This document shows positions 9,626 to 20,173 of a DNA stretch of 34,689 nt, piece after piece; position 1 is the first letter of the stretch, and every line of letters starts with the position of its first letter. Origin of the DNA: Silene noctiflora (Eukaryota > Streptophyta > Magnoliopsida > Caryophyllales > Caryophyllaceae); contig VHZZ01015789.1 of the NCBI GenBank assembly GCA_009801015.1, positions 1-34,689 of the forward strand, given 5' to 3'. Position numbers and translations under genes: made by a program. The notes below the pieces were generated by a model. That model was given only the letters and a program-made list of their open reading frames with translations, did no database searches and was not told the origin of the DNA.

Positions 9626-10678
9626 TCATTTTTTAACGGTGGCAGTATAAAAGTTGTAATCTAACAAACCCTTCTCCTTCAAAACCATCAAAACCCGGTG
9701 CCTAGGCGCCAGTCGCTTCTCAATGCTACAACCCAACATCACAGAACGCCTAACTAAGAAATCAGGCTTGTAACCCAGCTCAGTCATCAAAAAACCCAAC
9801 TTTTTCCTGATATTTTCTTCAGATATTTGAAAAATGACAGGATTTCTCCTCATTAATTCAGATACATGATAGTCAGTCCATCCAAAGCTTTTGAACACCT
9901 GACATCTCGAATCGATTCTCTTCTTACTACAACTACACAAACGCATGCCGTATATAAACATCTTCGAATCTCGAGGAATTCTTAATTCCTCTACAACCCT
10001 AACCACTATATTTCGGAAAGACTCGGTATTCCTGAAATAGGATCGGGGATACTGAAGCATGCCATTCCGAATACGATCAATATCAACACCATACTCATTA
10101 TTCAAGAATGCAATATTTGCATTAAGCATTCCCAACTCAGATGGTCCCAGGGTAAAAGGGAATTTTTTAAAAAACTTGATTAGATTGTCAGTACTGCCCA
10201 AAATTGCCCTGAGATCATGGATAATAGGAACCATATCTCTTGATACAATTTGAGGATTCAACAAAATAACAGAAACAAAATTAGAGTTGGAAAAACCACG
10301 ATCTTGGAAAAGTTGAAATTTGGGTTTTAGGGTTTGGTCAACATTAAGAGATAAGATTCTAGGGTAAGAAGATACAACCTTTTTTATATGGGTATCATCA
10401 AAATCATGTTGTTTTAAGAAATGAATAACAGAATTAGCATTAATGGAGAATTTGGAATAGTTAGCATACTTGTAAGCAACCTTGGAAGAAATGGATTGAG
10501 CTTGTTGATGAGAGAAACCCAGATGATTAACTAAATAATTGGTGTAAGATTGATTTGGGGATTTAGGGATTTGATTAGAGGATGATTTGGTTGAGTAGAG
10601 AAGATGATATTGAAAATTATTACGCAGATAATTATACAAAACTTGATCGCTGCTACATTTGCAACGAATACTCAGCAT
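9626..10678 (-). CDS. mTERF-family protein, C terminus truncated
   Basis: Single exon, 350 residues. The N terminus (MLSIRCKCSSDQVLYNYLRN, basic with few acids) looks like an organelle targeting peptide, probably mitochondrial. From about residue 45 the pattern is typical of plant mTERF proteins: NYLVNHLGFSHQQAQSIS, VIHFLKQHDFDDTHIKKVVS, YPRILSLNVDQTLKPKF, then MTERF repeats with the recurring LxxxPxxL-like helices (VSELMRRNPVIFQISEENIR, KLGFLMTELGYKPDFLVRR). mTERFs are helical-repeat nucleic-acid binders that tune organelle transcription, splicing or translation. The frame ends at FYTATVKK, about 30 residues early; the expected end lies in another frame just downstream. The gene may still work without it or may be decaying. 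It lies between two copies of a duplicated block. Confidence 0.8.
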   Translation of the reverse strand: MLSIRCKCSSDQVLYNYLRNNFQYHLLYSTKSSSNQIPKSPNQSYTNYLVNHLGFSHQQAQSISSKVAYKYANYSKFSINANSVIHFLKQHDFDDTHIKKVVSSYPRILSLNVDQTLKPKFQLFQDRGFSNSNFVSVILLNPQIVSRDMVPIIHDLRAILGSTDNLIKFFKKFPFTLGPSELGMLNANIAFLNNEYGVDIDRIRNGMLQYPRSYFRNTESFRNIVVRVVEELRIPRDSKMFIYGMRLCSCSKKRIDSRCQVFKSFGWTDYHVSELMRRNPVIFQISEENIRKKLGFLMTELGYKPDFLVRRSVMLGCSIEKRLAPRHRVLMVLKEKGLLDYNFYTATVKK

Positions 10679-10937
10679 CTTGCTTTATTAGTATGAGTAG
10701 AGAAATGAGAAATAGGTTGAAGACAGAGTTGGCAAATATACAAGGGACAATGGAGTTATGCGCCTTTCATTTGACCCGAATGCACTGACCCGATATCCGA
10801 ACGCAAGACCCGAAATTTGAATTGACCCGACCTGAATGTTTATTGTTGCAAACGGTTTTAATAGACTCGGTGAATACATTAGTGTAGCGCACGTGCGGCC
10901 AAGAACATCTAAAGGCATCATAGACCTGTTATTAAGG

Positions 10938-11824
10938 GACCCTTCACTGAAATAGAATGACCATCTGATATTTACAACAACAATAACATTACCCTTGTGC
11001 AGTTGTGCCTCAAGAGCTCGAGGAAATTGCGGGGTACTGTCTGATATGTTGCTCAGAAAAAGAAATTACAAAAAAGGTGCATATACAGAAATGGATCCTG
11101 AAGGTAAATGCCAGTGTTATTGTTTAAAAAAGAATGAATTCCAAGTTCTGCGTACAATTCTGTGAAGGACAACTTAGGAGTATTGTAAAGTCTATCTGAT
11201 GCCTATCTACAAATCACTAATGAATGGCTTGAACGAGAGGATGTCTGTTAGTGCCGATGTTCGTATTACTGATTCTTTGCAGATCCATACGTATCCTCAA
11301 GGCCACCTGACACTCTTTTTCTTCGCTCAGCTATCATGTCTGAATATGACTGCAAGGTGAAAAAAATCAGTCCATTACTCTTACACTGTCTCCATATCCT
11401 AGACGTAAAAATTGACACATGAAGTAAGAGAACGGACACCATAACATTCACTCTACTTAATCAAGAACAGCAGGCAAGGGAATAAAAGCGTAGACAGATT
11501 GGCATGGAGTAACAGAGACAAAGATGATTTTGTATAGATTGTGAACCTAGTACCAGGGATCCATGACCATAATTACTCTCCTTTGTGTATAACTCCTTCT
11601 GATAGAGTCAAATGATATACTGGCAATTAAGTGCCGTCCTTGTTTGAATGATTACTCTATCTTGTCGTAAGACGATTTTGAAGAGACATAATATTTCATA
11701 TTTGATATATCCGAACTAAGTTGTATTACAAGTAGTAAAGGGGAGGCAAACCTTTGGATACGAATATAGGAAGATGTACCACCATGCAGCGATTAGAGAT
11801 GACGCTAATGCAGTTACAATAACC
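10938..11824. repeat. Direct repeat, partner of 8410-9302
   Basis: This is the second copy of the roughly 890-bp segment, about 2.5 kb from the first and in the same orientation. It contains the last exon, last intron and part of the middle exon of the complete plastid-protein gene, plus its 3' flank. The copies share most bases with scattered indels, so the duplication is not very recent. Confidence 0.85.
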
Positions 11825-13073
11825 GAATGCAGAATGAGCCAACTGCATGCTACCACGGATACACCAGTAAGGGCTATCGTCCATGGTTGGCACCTATGAG
11901 AAAATGAAAATAGATACTCCCTATGAGACTGTGACAAAACTCTCAAACATTCAACATCAAAGTTCGACAATATGAGCATTTGTTGTTCAACCACAGACAC
12001 ACATCTATCCTGAGCGTTATCAATTTATCATTCATTACAAAATCAGGCTTCCATGCTTTATGTGACCTAACATCAATAGCTTGTTCAAAGGATACCGTTA
12101 CAGGCTACAGCTCTGTATCCAGTAACTCCGAGGAGGCACGAATCAAAGTTATACTGTAGTCATTATACAGGATCAAATATGACAGTATCCATAATTCAGT
12201 GCTCCCAAAGAACACCTACACATTTCATTTAACCCAAGGTAACTCGTAATGTTTTCTGTCCTCCAATTTGCACTAATACACTTGATAACCAGGATCATTA
12301 AATTGCGACGACGTCCTACCACACATATCCTTATGGAATCAAGCTTACTCTTCTGGAGTCTTATCATTGCTTTTACATAAAATGCAACCGAATCACATAC
12401 TGCCATACAGTCTGTTTTGATCTTATCTTTCAGAAATATGTATGACATTCCTTACTCTATTTCATATACTCCTCCGTCTCAATCATTTAATTTCCTTTGA
12501 TTAAAATACTCATTGAAAAGAATAAAAAAAGGTAAACAAATGAATGGGACGGGGGCACGAGGCAGTACCAGGTATATAACAAAAACACCTCATAATTCAG
12601 TCCTAACAAGAAGCTAAACATGACTAATCACTTCATCAAGCACTAACACAGGATAAAGATCAATTCTTTTCCGATGACCCAAGATGAAAATTACGACAAG
12701 AATCGAATAGCCCGACTACAATAATAAAACAAATAAGCCATTTTAATGATTCAAGGAAGATTTACCAAGAGGGTTTGGTATCCCAAACAGAATCATATTC
12801 AAGTGAAAGAGAATTAAGATAACCTTCCATATCATCAACTACACCCTTATCATCATCTTTGAACTCAAAAGCCTCTACTTTCTCATTATTATTAGACTTG
12901 CTTCTTACTTTTACAGTTTTACTGCTGTAATTAACAAATTGATGGATGTTAGATGGGAATTTTGAGGTGATATTTGGATAATTGAGGTGGGTTTTTGATT
13001 GGTGATAATGGGTTCTCAATGGATTGGAGTGAGTGATACTAGGAACAGTAAGATTGGTGCATTGAAGTGCCAT
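11266..13073 (-). CDS. Small plastid-type membrane protein, three exons
   Basis: Exons 13073-12766, 11893-11752 and 11349-11266 join cleanly (W103 is split TG|G; the last join is in phase 0) into 177 residues. Residues 1-55 are rich in S, T, N and basic residues with few acids, as in chloroplast transit peptides. After a spacer comes SLEYDSVWDTKPSWCQPWTI, then two hydrophobic segments (about 108-127 and 128-147), then a basic tail (SYSDMIAERRKRV) and the end EDTYGSAKNQ. I recall similar small proteins with a W-C-Q-P-W motif in plants and cyanobacteria with no assigned role (possibly Pfam DUF6737), but I cannot confirm the family. Likely site: a chloroplast membrane. I chose the Met at 13073 over 13115 because it starts the transit-like region. 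A broken partial copy lies downstream. Confidence 0.75.
12469..12565. mobile_element. Short Stowaway-type MITE in intron 1
   Basis: About 97 bp flanked by TA (12467-12468, 12566-12567). The left end is CTCCTCCGTCTCAATCATTT and the right side contains GGTAAACAAATGAATGGGAC. It closely resembles the elements at 26773-26862 and 27789-27877. It lies in the first intron of the plastid-protein gene. The right terminus is degraded. Confidence 0.6.
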
Positions 13074-13732
13074 TTTTTGCTTGGTTTGTTCAAGGTTTGG
13101 TCTTTGATATTGCAAAGATGGGAATGTTTTGGTTCGACTCTTGGATTGCTAGGAATTTCCTTTGTTGTGATTAGACCGAACAAACAGGATAATCGGATTG
13201 GGGTTTGGGTCGGGGCCCCGGGGGTTTGGATATTTCAGCTCGGATTAAGCCATGTCATTTAATGTTATTTATGACAATAATCAGTTTGCAACCGTATACA
13301 TTTAAATTAGGTTATATTGGGTCGAGTCAATCAGAGTCAAATGCGGGTCTTGAGTTCGGTCGTTCGGGTATCGTTTAGGATACGGGTCGGGTTATTTGAG
13401 TTTGGTTGGGTCATTTTTATCAGGTCCAATTGTGATTAGGAAAGGCAAATGAGGCCTAATCCAATAATCCGAAGGATAAATTGAATGGGATCGAAGGAAA
13501 AAAAAAATCCGATTTTTAAAAACTCATACCTAATTCAATATTTAACACCTCATATGCAAACTCAAGTCTTTTATTTGTAGTGCTCCTTGCGAGTGAGTCA
13601 TAGCTACTCCGTACAAAACATGCTTAAAAATTGAAGTAATGACTTTGGATTAAATAACCGATGAAGTAGTAATTAGCTCTCTTAAATTTGTCCATTTGTA
13701 AAATTAAATTCCTTAAGTTTTAAATTTAGTAA

Positions 13733-14415
13733 CTAGTTTTAGCACCCGTGTAATGCACGGAATAGTCTTAATGTTTATTATTAATTTCACTTTTTTATTC
13801 ATGTTAATTTAATTTGGGGACGCTGCAATGAATCAAGTCCATTGGAAAAACTTGACGGTAAAAATGCAAAATGTACGAAGTATTCATTACTAATGATGAA
13901 ATCATATGATATATGTATGTTATATGTTAGAAAAAATTTGACATTCCGAATAAAAAATAGGGTAATGATAAATACAGCCTAAGGGCTGTATTTAAGAACT
14001 AAAATACTTCCCAAAATGGAATTAAATTAGGAATTTATGACACAATTACGCGTAAATTGATGTCATTAATGCTTGATTTAAGTTTTTCTTTCCTTTTTTG
14101 GTCCCTTAAATACAGCCCTTAGGGCTGTATTTATCATTTTCCTAAAAAATATACATAATCATCTTAATATTGTGTAGAACAATTCCAATTAAAATGCGAC
14201 TCATACATAGAAAAATTATTCCTTAAGAAATTATCCGTAAATAAAATCAAAATCTAATTTGAAAATGAATATAAATAAATTAAATAATCAATAAAAATGA
14301 ATAGAAATTATTAGGATGTGAAAATGCCAAGTGGAATTAAATTGAATGCTAATGTCATGGTGGAATTAAATTAAATGTTTTAGTCTAGCCTTTTAATTAT
14401 ATAGTATAGATTTGT
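13733..14415. repeat. AT-rich dispersed repeat hosting a nested MITE
   Basis: The left part has CTAGTTTTAGCACCCGTG with the near-palindrome CCGTGTAATGCACGG. The right part ends TTTTAATTATATAGTATAG. I associate both phrases with opposite ends of common plant repeats, but class and limits are inferred. A MULE-type MITE (13960-14142) is inserted within it. There is no gene in 13074-15630. Confidence 0.3.
13960..14142. mobile_element. MULE-type MITE with perfect 9-bp target duplication
   Basis: 183 bp flanked by the exact 9-bp direct repeat TAAAAAATA (13951-13959 and 14143-14151). The ends are inverted repeats of about 38 bp: GGGTAATGATAAATACAGCC at the left and, reverse-complemented, GGAAAATGATAAATACAGCC at the right. 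Each arm also holds its own palindrome (AAATACAGCC(C)TAAGGGCTGTATTT), so each end can fold separately. It has no coding capacity. A 9-bp duplication points to Mutator-like mobilisation. Confidence 0.85.
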
Positions 14416-14939
14416 TTCCTTAACGTTGACAAAAAATGAAATTGAATTTCATTTGTATATTTTAACCCAAATACTTACATAAAAAATTTTATGGTAAGAT
14501 TTATCGCAAAATATTTATTTTAACTTGTTAAGTATTTATAAAGTTTATAGCAAATGTTTTTTTTTTTGACAATTTTATCAATTTTGTAATATTCATCGGA
14601 GATTGAAAAGTATTCCACAAAATTTTACCAATCTTTTATCCGAAGAATTTATCATACATGTAATATTATTCATGCATATGAAATGAATTTTATATAAATA
14701 AATTGATTTTTAAAAAGCATATTCTTTTTATATCATTAAAATTAATAAATAAATAGAAAATTATTTATCAATTAAAACGACCTAAAAAAATCGATGGAAC
14801 TAAAAATAAGTTGGAAAAAACCGAGCTTAAATTTTTTGGTCTAATAATGCGCGTAGTTAGTCGCATTTCAATAGGGGGAATGGGGTTCGAATCTGGCCTA
14901 TTGAGTATTGTCCACAATACCACCGTCTTAACCGCTAGA

Positions 14940-15385
14940 TAGACCTGACAAACAGATCAGGTCGTGTCGTGGTCGTCTTCGTGTCAATATTAAACGGGTC
15001 ACCACTACCCCAACCCTAACCCGACCCAATTACATAAATTGGTCATTTGTCTCAACCATAACCTGACCCATTTAATTTTTTTTATAACCCAACCCAACTT
15101 GTTTAATTCATTTATCTTTAAGTAGGTCATTTTCAACCCACTTGACCCGTTTAACCCAATAAACTAATACAACAAACTACACTTTATAAACCTAATTTCC
15201 TAAAAATGATTAATGAAAATGCTTACTAGGTTCGTGTAAAAAGACATCAACCCTAATCCAATCCATTTAAATTTCGTGTCGTGTTGCATTAACCCAATTA
15301 CTTAAATGGGTCATAACGTTTTGATCCTAATCTGCTAATTTCGTGTCGGATTCTTATCGTGTTTTCGAGTCATGTCCATGATTGT
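14940..15385. repeat. Dispersed repeat with GACCC and CGTGTCGTG phrases
   Basis: The stretch alternates AACCCGACCCAATTA-like, TTGACCCGTTTAACCC-like and TTTCGTGTCGTGTTGC-like phrases, with the latter at both ends (about 14965 and 15278-15355). It encodes nothing. It ends about 60 bp before the promoter motifs of the eS24 gene. Confidence 0.45.
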
Positions 15386-15444
15386 CGCCTCTACCGCCAG
15401 ACTAGGACATCTTCAGTAAATCGAGCTTAAATGAAGAAGCTACA

Positions 15445-15572
15445 TGGGCCAAACACAAAATGGGCCAACTTAAACTCTACCATGAGCAGTACACGGTAAT
15501 ACTTAAACCCTAGCATTCTCACATAAGTATCTCCCTCTTCATTTGTTGCGCTTCACTTTATCACAAACCCTA
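15445..15572 (+). promoter_or_regulatory. Ribosomal-protein promoter motifs: site II and telo boxes
   Basis: Two TGGGCC site II elements (15445-15450, 15461-15466) and two AAACCCTA telo boxes (15505-15512, 15565-15572) lie within 190 bp of the eS24 start codon. This pairing is well known in plant ribosomal-protein and other growth-linked promoters, where TCP and Pur-alpha/TRB-type factors bind. A pyrimidine-rich stretch near 15530-15541 may mark the transcription start. Confidence 0.75.
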
Positions 15573-15630
15573 GAAATCTCTGCCGCCGCCGCATTATCGC
15601 TGCAACGACAAGCTTTAGGAGAGAGAAACA

Positions 15631-17691
15631 ATGGCGGACAAAGCTGTTACTATCCGTACTCGCAAGTTCATGACCAACCGTCTCCTTTCTCGCAAACAAT
15701 TCGTACGTTTCTTTTTCTTTCTCACTTTTCGCTTAATTAACTGATTTATCAGTTAATTAATTGGAGTTTTCTTCAATTTTAATTTTGATTTTGATAATTT
15801 TTGTTTGTTTTTTAGGTTATTGATGTTCTTCATCCAGGACGCGCTAATGTTTCCAAGGTTTGTTCATTCTTCTCGAATTTGTTTCAAGTTTTGTTTTATG
15901 ATTTGTTGTTGAAAATGAATTGAGAAAGTAGATTTTACTTCATTTTTGTTTCTGTTAGGAGGTAATTATATCGATTGTTAGCATTTTGTGACAAATTGCT
16001 GCCAAATCTGCTTAATTACTATGATTACATCAATTTGAGCTTTTTAAGCATATTTATGGATTCGCTTTCGATTACAGCTTCCTTAAAGTTGTCAAAGATG
16101 AATAGAGTATTTCAATTTTAGAACATTGGTCGGTTGCATTAATATTGAATGCTTCATTTTGCGAGGAATGTTTCATTTCACATTCAGTTTCCTTATCTTC
16201 GTCTAAGATGCAAAGATTTGACGAATAGATAGAGTGGTTAGATTTTAGGACTGCTGTTTTTGTTAGGATGCGTTGAAATGGGATGCTTCATTTTTTGAGG
16301 AAATGTCGTCGAACAATAACTAGTTATTTGCGAAATGGTAATTTATGGGTGGACTCCGTTCTGCTTAAAGCTTTCTTTGGAAATTAATAGAGTATAAGGT
16401 TTTAAGACGGTGATGTTTTTGCCAGGGGGCAATAATATTGATTGATATCAAGTTATCATGGTTTTAACAAATGCCAGCTTCTTTTGTTCTGCGATGGGAA
16501 GGTTTTAGTCATGCCGTTTGTAAATTTATGGATAAGCATTTGTTTGCAGCTTCATGTCGTCGTCTGGAGTGATTAGATTATGGGAAATTGGGTTTTTGTT
16601 AGGATGTAATCATCTTGAATTGTCATTTTAGGAGGAAAATGCTGACAATTTGAACACAGTTGATGTTTCGATGATTTTATGAATATGAGCTTGGTATTCG
16701 AGGTTTAAATGTAACTGATTCTTGTTTCCATAAATTATTGTTTTTCTGTTGCTTGCATCATTCTTATGGTTTCTGTTGAGCTTAGCCTAGTGTGCCTATG
16801 GTTCTCATTTGGTTGATCATATTCATTGCCTTAAAACCGTGGACAGGTTATATATATTTCTCATATTAGTTAGATATCTGAATAATCTGATGGTTACCAA
16901 TCTATCAAGCTTAAACTTATAGTCGTGTTTGTCTGTGTATCTATGTATTGATTTATGTGGTACACCATAACGATGTGCTTATGTTTTGTATCAGAACTGT
17001 TGCGATTTTTCACAGTATTAATCATTTCTCTTATGTTTCTCCTATTTACTGGCTATGACTTCCTGATTGTTAGTTATTTACCTTGTTTTTTTTGCTACTA
17101 TTTACACATTGGTCTTAAATTTACCTTCAGGCTGAATTGAAGGAAAAGCTAACCAGAATGTATGATGTCCGAGACCCAAATGCAATCTTTGTCTTTAAGT
17201 TCCGTACTCATTTTGGAGGAGGCAAATCCACTGGATTTGGTCTGATTTATGATTCTGTTGAGAGCGCCAAGAAGTTTGAGCCTAAATACAGACTTGTTAG
17301 GGTAAATACGTCTACAAATTCTTCCCTTGTTGATACTTGTACAGTTATACGGAGTGTATTAGATCTCAAAGTTGGCTACTGTTTTCTACCTTGGCTAGCT
17401 AGCACCTTGTAATAAGGATGCTTTTCTAAACCTTTTTGTTTCTTTTTCTATGATGCAGAATGGATTGGACACCAAGATTGAGAAGTCCAGGAAACAGCTT
17501 AAAGAAAGGAAGAACAGAGCAAAGAAGATCCGTGGTGTCAAGAAGGTTTGCACTATATAGAATGCATGTTTAAAGATGTAGATGATTTAGTGGTCACATT
17601 CCAAAAGACGTACAGTATATAAGTATATTTTCATGTCTAATGACTTGTATTTTTCTGGCAGATCAAGGCCAACGAGGCTAAGAAGAAGTAA
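15631..17691 (+). CDS. RPS24: 40S ribosomal protein eS24
   Basis: Five coding exons (15631-15702, 15816-15857, 17131-17301, 17459-17545, 17662-17691), all joined in phase 0 at GT-AG sites, give 133 residues, the normal length in plants. The protein reads [20 protein letters not shown], then [53 protein letters not shown], and a lysine-rich C terminus ending KANEAKKK. This is the cytosolic small-subunit protein eS24, which binds 18S rRNA and takes part in early pre-rRNA processing. Intron 2 is long (1273 bp) and the others short, as in many plant ribosomal-protein genes. The start is the first ATG after a pyrimidine-rich leader. It is divergent to the plastid-protein gene but 2.5 kb away. No damage is seen, so this is likely a working copy. 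Confidence 0.97.
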
Positions 17692-18776
17692 GTTGCTGTT
17701 GGTGAGGATGGTGTATGCCTTGGTGGAGAAGTCCTTGTCGTGGCATTTTCTAAATTCGTCTTACATTTCCCCTCGGCTATTTTTGTATCTTGTTCTCCTT
17801 AATTATCAGACTAGTTGCTCGAGTTAAGGACTGAGGTAGTCAATGTTTAAGTGTTTCTAAACTTTTGTCTTGCAATGGATTTTTTATTACAACAGGGTAC
17901 AATATTAGCTTTTGTGATCTTTTCTTGGTTTGAGAATCTTCTCTCTTTGCAGTTTGCACTATGTTTTGAATTTATATTTTGGTGACCCAAATGTGTTATT
18001 TTCCTTTTCCATGTGCACTACGTTAGACGATGTAGAAGATTAGCGAATGAACACATGATCCAAAATGAGACGGTTTCATGTAACTTGTACTGAGTAAATG
18101 TGAATTCTCTTTCTCGATTATTGTTGGGGAAAAAGCTTCTCTATCCTGGAACGGTAGTGTTTTTGTTGCCATGCGCCGTTGTCCAAAATGTACTAAGAGG
18201 GGTGATTTCATGTAAAGTATTTTAGACTAATCGATCATCTGGCTACCATAATTATTGCGTCTATTGATTTGGCAACATATATACATCTTGCCCTAGTGGT
18301 TTTAGTAGGCTGGCACTGCTTTGCAACCACCCAAGTCTAGTGTTAAACTGGTGTCCTTTGTGAGTTGATGTTTCTCATAGTATTCATGGTCGGTTGTGTT
18401 TGGATACCATGTGTGTCATCTTGTTTCCAACTAATTAGGTGAAGTATAAATATCAGTAATTAGAAATAGTTGTGTAAATGTCCTAAAATGATTACGTGTC
18501 AAAAGGTAATGGTGATGAGATACAAGATATGACACAAAAATATAGAAGATATGACAAGAAAATGTGACTGAAATTGTCGTCTACTATTGTCAGTTTTTTA
18601 TACGACTATCAAAAATTAAATCCCAATCTTCAATGGTTTGAGATTCGAGATAAGACATGAAGATGTGATTGAATCTGCTGTCTACTGTTGTCGGTTTCTT
18701 ATCCCGATCTTTTTAATTGAGTAAACAATCAGTCTCGCAAGAGGTAATCCTTTAATTTGTTTTCTTGTACCTAGAT
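17692..18776. other. eS24 3' flank, no gene seen
   Basis: The first 200-300 bp should be the eS24 3' untranslated region. The rest is AT-rich with no coding pattern. Two similar phrases around 18530-18600 and 18650-18710 (GATATGACA..AAATGTGACTGAA and AAGACATGAAGATGTGATTGAA, each followed by GTCTACTRTTGTC) are an imperfect internal repeat. Confidence 0.5.
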
Positions 18777-18949
18777 GGGTTTAGTTTGGTGGTTGTCTAC
18801 CTCATTCCTTAACCATAAGGTTAGGGGTTCGATCCTTGACCATGTGAATGGAACAAACTCTTGACTAGCCGAATACCTATTCATGAGAGCACACGTGACG
18901 AGCGGATCATATTATATACTGTAGACACCCCGGTTCACACAAAAAAATA
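18777..18949 (+). mobile_element. tRNA-derived SINE
   Basis: The 5' part looks like a tRNA promoter: an A-box-like GGTTTAGTTTGGTGG near 18778-18792 and a B box GGTTCGATCC at 18826-18835. A non-tRNA body follows and ends in a short A run (18941-18947). Flanking repeats TACCTAGAT (18768-18776) and TACCTAAGAT (18950-18959) match apart from one base, as expected of a target duplication. It is about 173 bp and non-coding, mobilised in trans by LINE enzymes. Confidence 0.7.
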
Positions 18950-19266
18950 TACCTAAGATCAACTCATAATATTTTGATTTTTATCATAAATCTGTCTCAT
19001 ACATAGTAGAAGAATATGTACAATGTACTGTTTTTATTTAATATAACAAACATAAGTAAGGTTTGATTATCAAATTTCATTAAAATATACATATCAATAA
19101 CTATATATTTATTTTTTATAAGTAAAATTTCAAACAAAGATAACCACAAAGTATAAATCAAAATCGATTGAGTAAATTTTACTTCTAAATCAGTACTTCA
19201 AAATGTTGGAAATTAGGTGAGATTTATAGATCAAACATCAACCTACCTTAACCTAAATCAGCAAGT

Positions 19267-19413
19267 CTCCCTTGTAACGGATTTATCCGTTGTAAATTTG
19301 CGACGGGTTAAGTATTATACATGCAGATAGATAAGACAAAACAAATTACTACTTCTAGACACTTTACTTTTGTCTTATCTACCTACATAGATACTTGACC
19401 CGTCGCAATTTGT
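19267..19413. mobile_element. Hairpin MITE with GCGACGGGT arms
   Basis: The left arm (about 19291-19342: TTGCGACGGGTTAAGTATTA, then GATAGATAAGACAAAA) is the inverted complement of the right arm (about 19368-19413: TTTTGTCTTATCTACCTACA, then TACTTGACCCGTCGCAA). The loop is about 25 bp. The arm ends and the TAAGACAAAA core recall the element at 7905-8072, so they may be related. It lies about 200 bp upstream of the leader of the PNRC-motif gene. Confidence 0.65.
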
Positions 19414-19529
19414 GAACCAAAATACAGTAATTAACAACCAAATTCAATGAATATAAGTATACAACTCCATAGTTATAATGACACAACAAAATGACAAAAC
19501 TACCCTTTCCTTACACCCACCTCCATTTT

Positions 19530-19743
19530 CCCCTCACTCCCCCCCACTCTCTTTCTCCATTTTCTGTTACATCATTTCTCATATATTTATACATCAAATC
19601 TAAAAAAGAAAAAAAAAAAAAATCACCTTCAACAACCCTACTTCTAAAAATCACTAACTATATAACAACTTCAAATAATATTTCACCATTTTCACATCAC
19701 TTTGATCCTCACTTTCTCTCTGTTCTTCATCTTCTTCTTTAGG
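19530..19743 (+). promoter_or_regulatory. Probable promoter and leader exon of the PNRC-motif gene
   Basis: A pyrimidine-rich patch (19535-19560) precedes a TATA-like TATATTTATA (about 19581-19590). A C/T-rich leader follows and ends at a strong donor, GG|GTAAGT, at 19743/19744. A matching acceptor TTTCTGCAG ends at 19864, so a leader intron of about 121 bp is likely. The coding region then lies in one exon. This is inferred from signals only. Confidence 0.5.
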
Positions 19744-20173
19744 GTAAGTATAATGTTGAATTTATACTTTATTTTTGATTGTTTTTGATTGATTAGATTA
19801 GTTTTGATGATTTTGTAACATGGGTTTTGTTCATTTTCTAAGGATTTTATCTGGGTTTCTGCAGTTTGTTGAATTTGTTCAAGTTTTGATCTTGAATCTG
19901 AGCAAAAAAGAGGGGAAAATTTCTGGGTAATTTCGATCAATTTGTACTTATTGTTGTTTATGATTGTAATTTCGATCAGTTTGTTGAGTTTTGGAGAAGA
20001 AAGATTTGATATTTGTGAGTGATTTGTGGATTTTGATGATCGTAGTTTGATAAAAGATTGGAACTTTATTATTAGATTTGGAAGTAGTTTTTGATAATAA
20101 TCTGTTGAAAGAATATCGAAAAATTGTAGGGTTTTGAAGGATTAAGTTTTCTCTAATTAGTATTGAGATTGAA

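Noticed and set aside
8731..10678. Idea that the mTERF gene is spliced to the duplicated downstream exons to make a fusion protein
   Set aside because: The mTERF frame has its own stop. The middle-exon remnant is frameshifted and its acceptor end is missing, so no in-frame joining is visible.
14870..14945. B-box-like GGTTCGAATCTGG suggesting a tRNA gene
   Set aside because: No matching A box at the right distance and no pairing acceptor stem. It is at most a degraded SINE piece.
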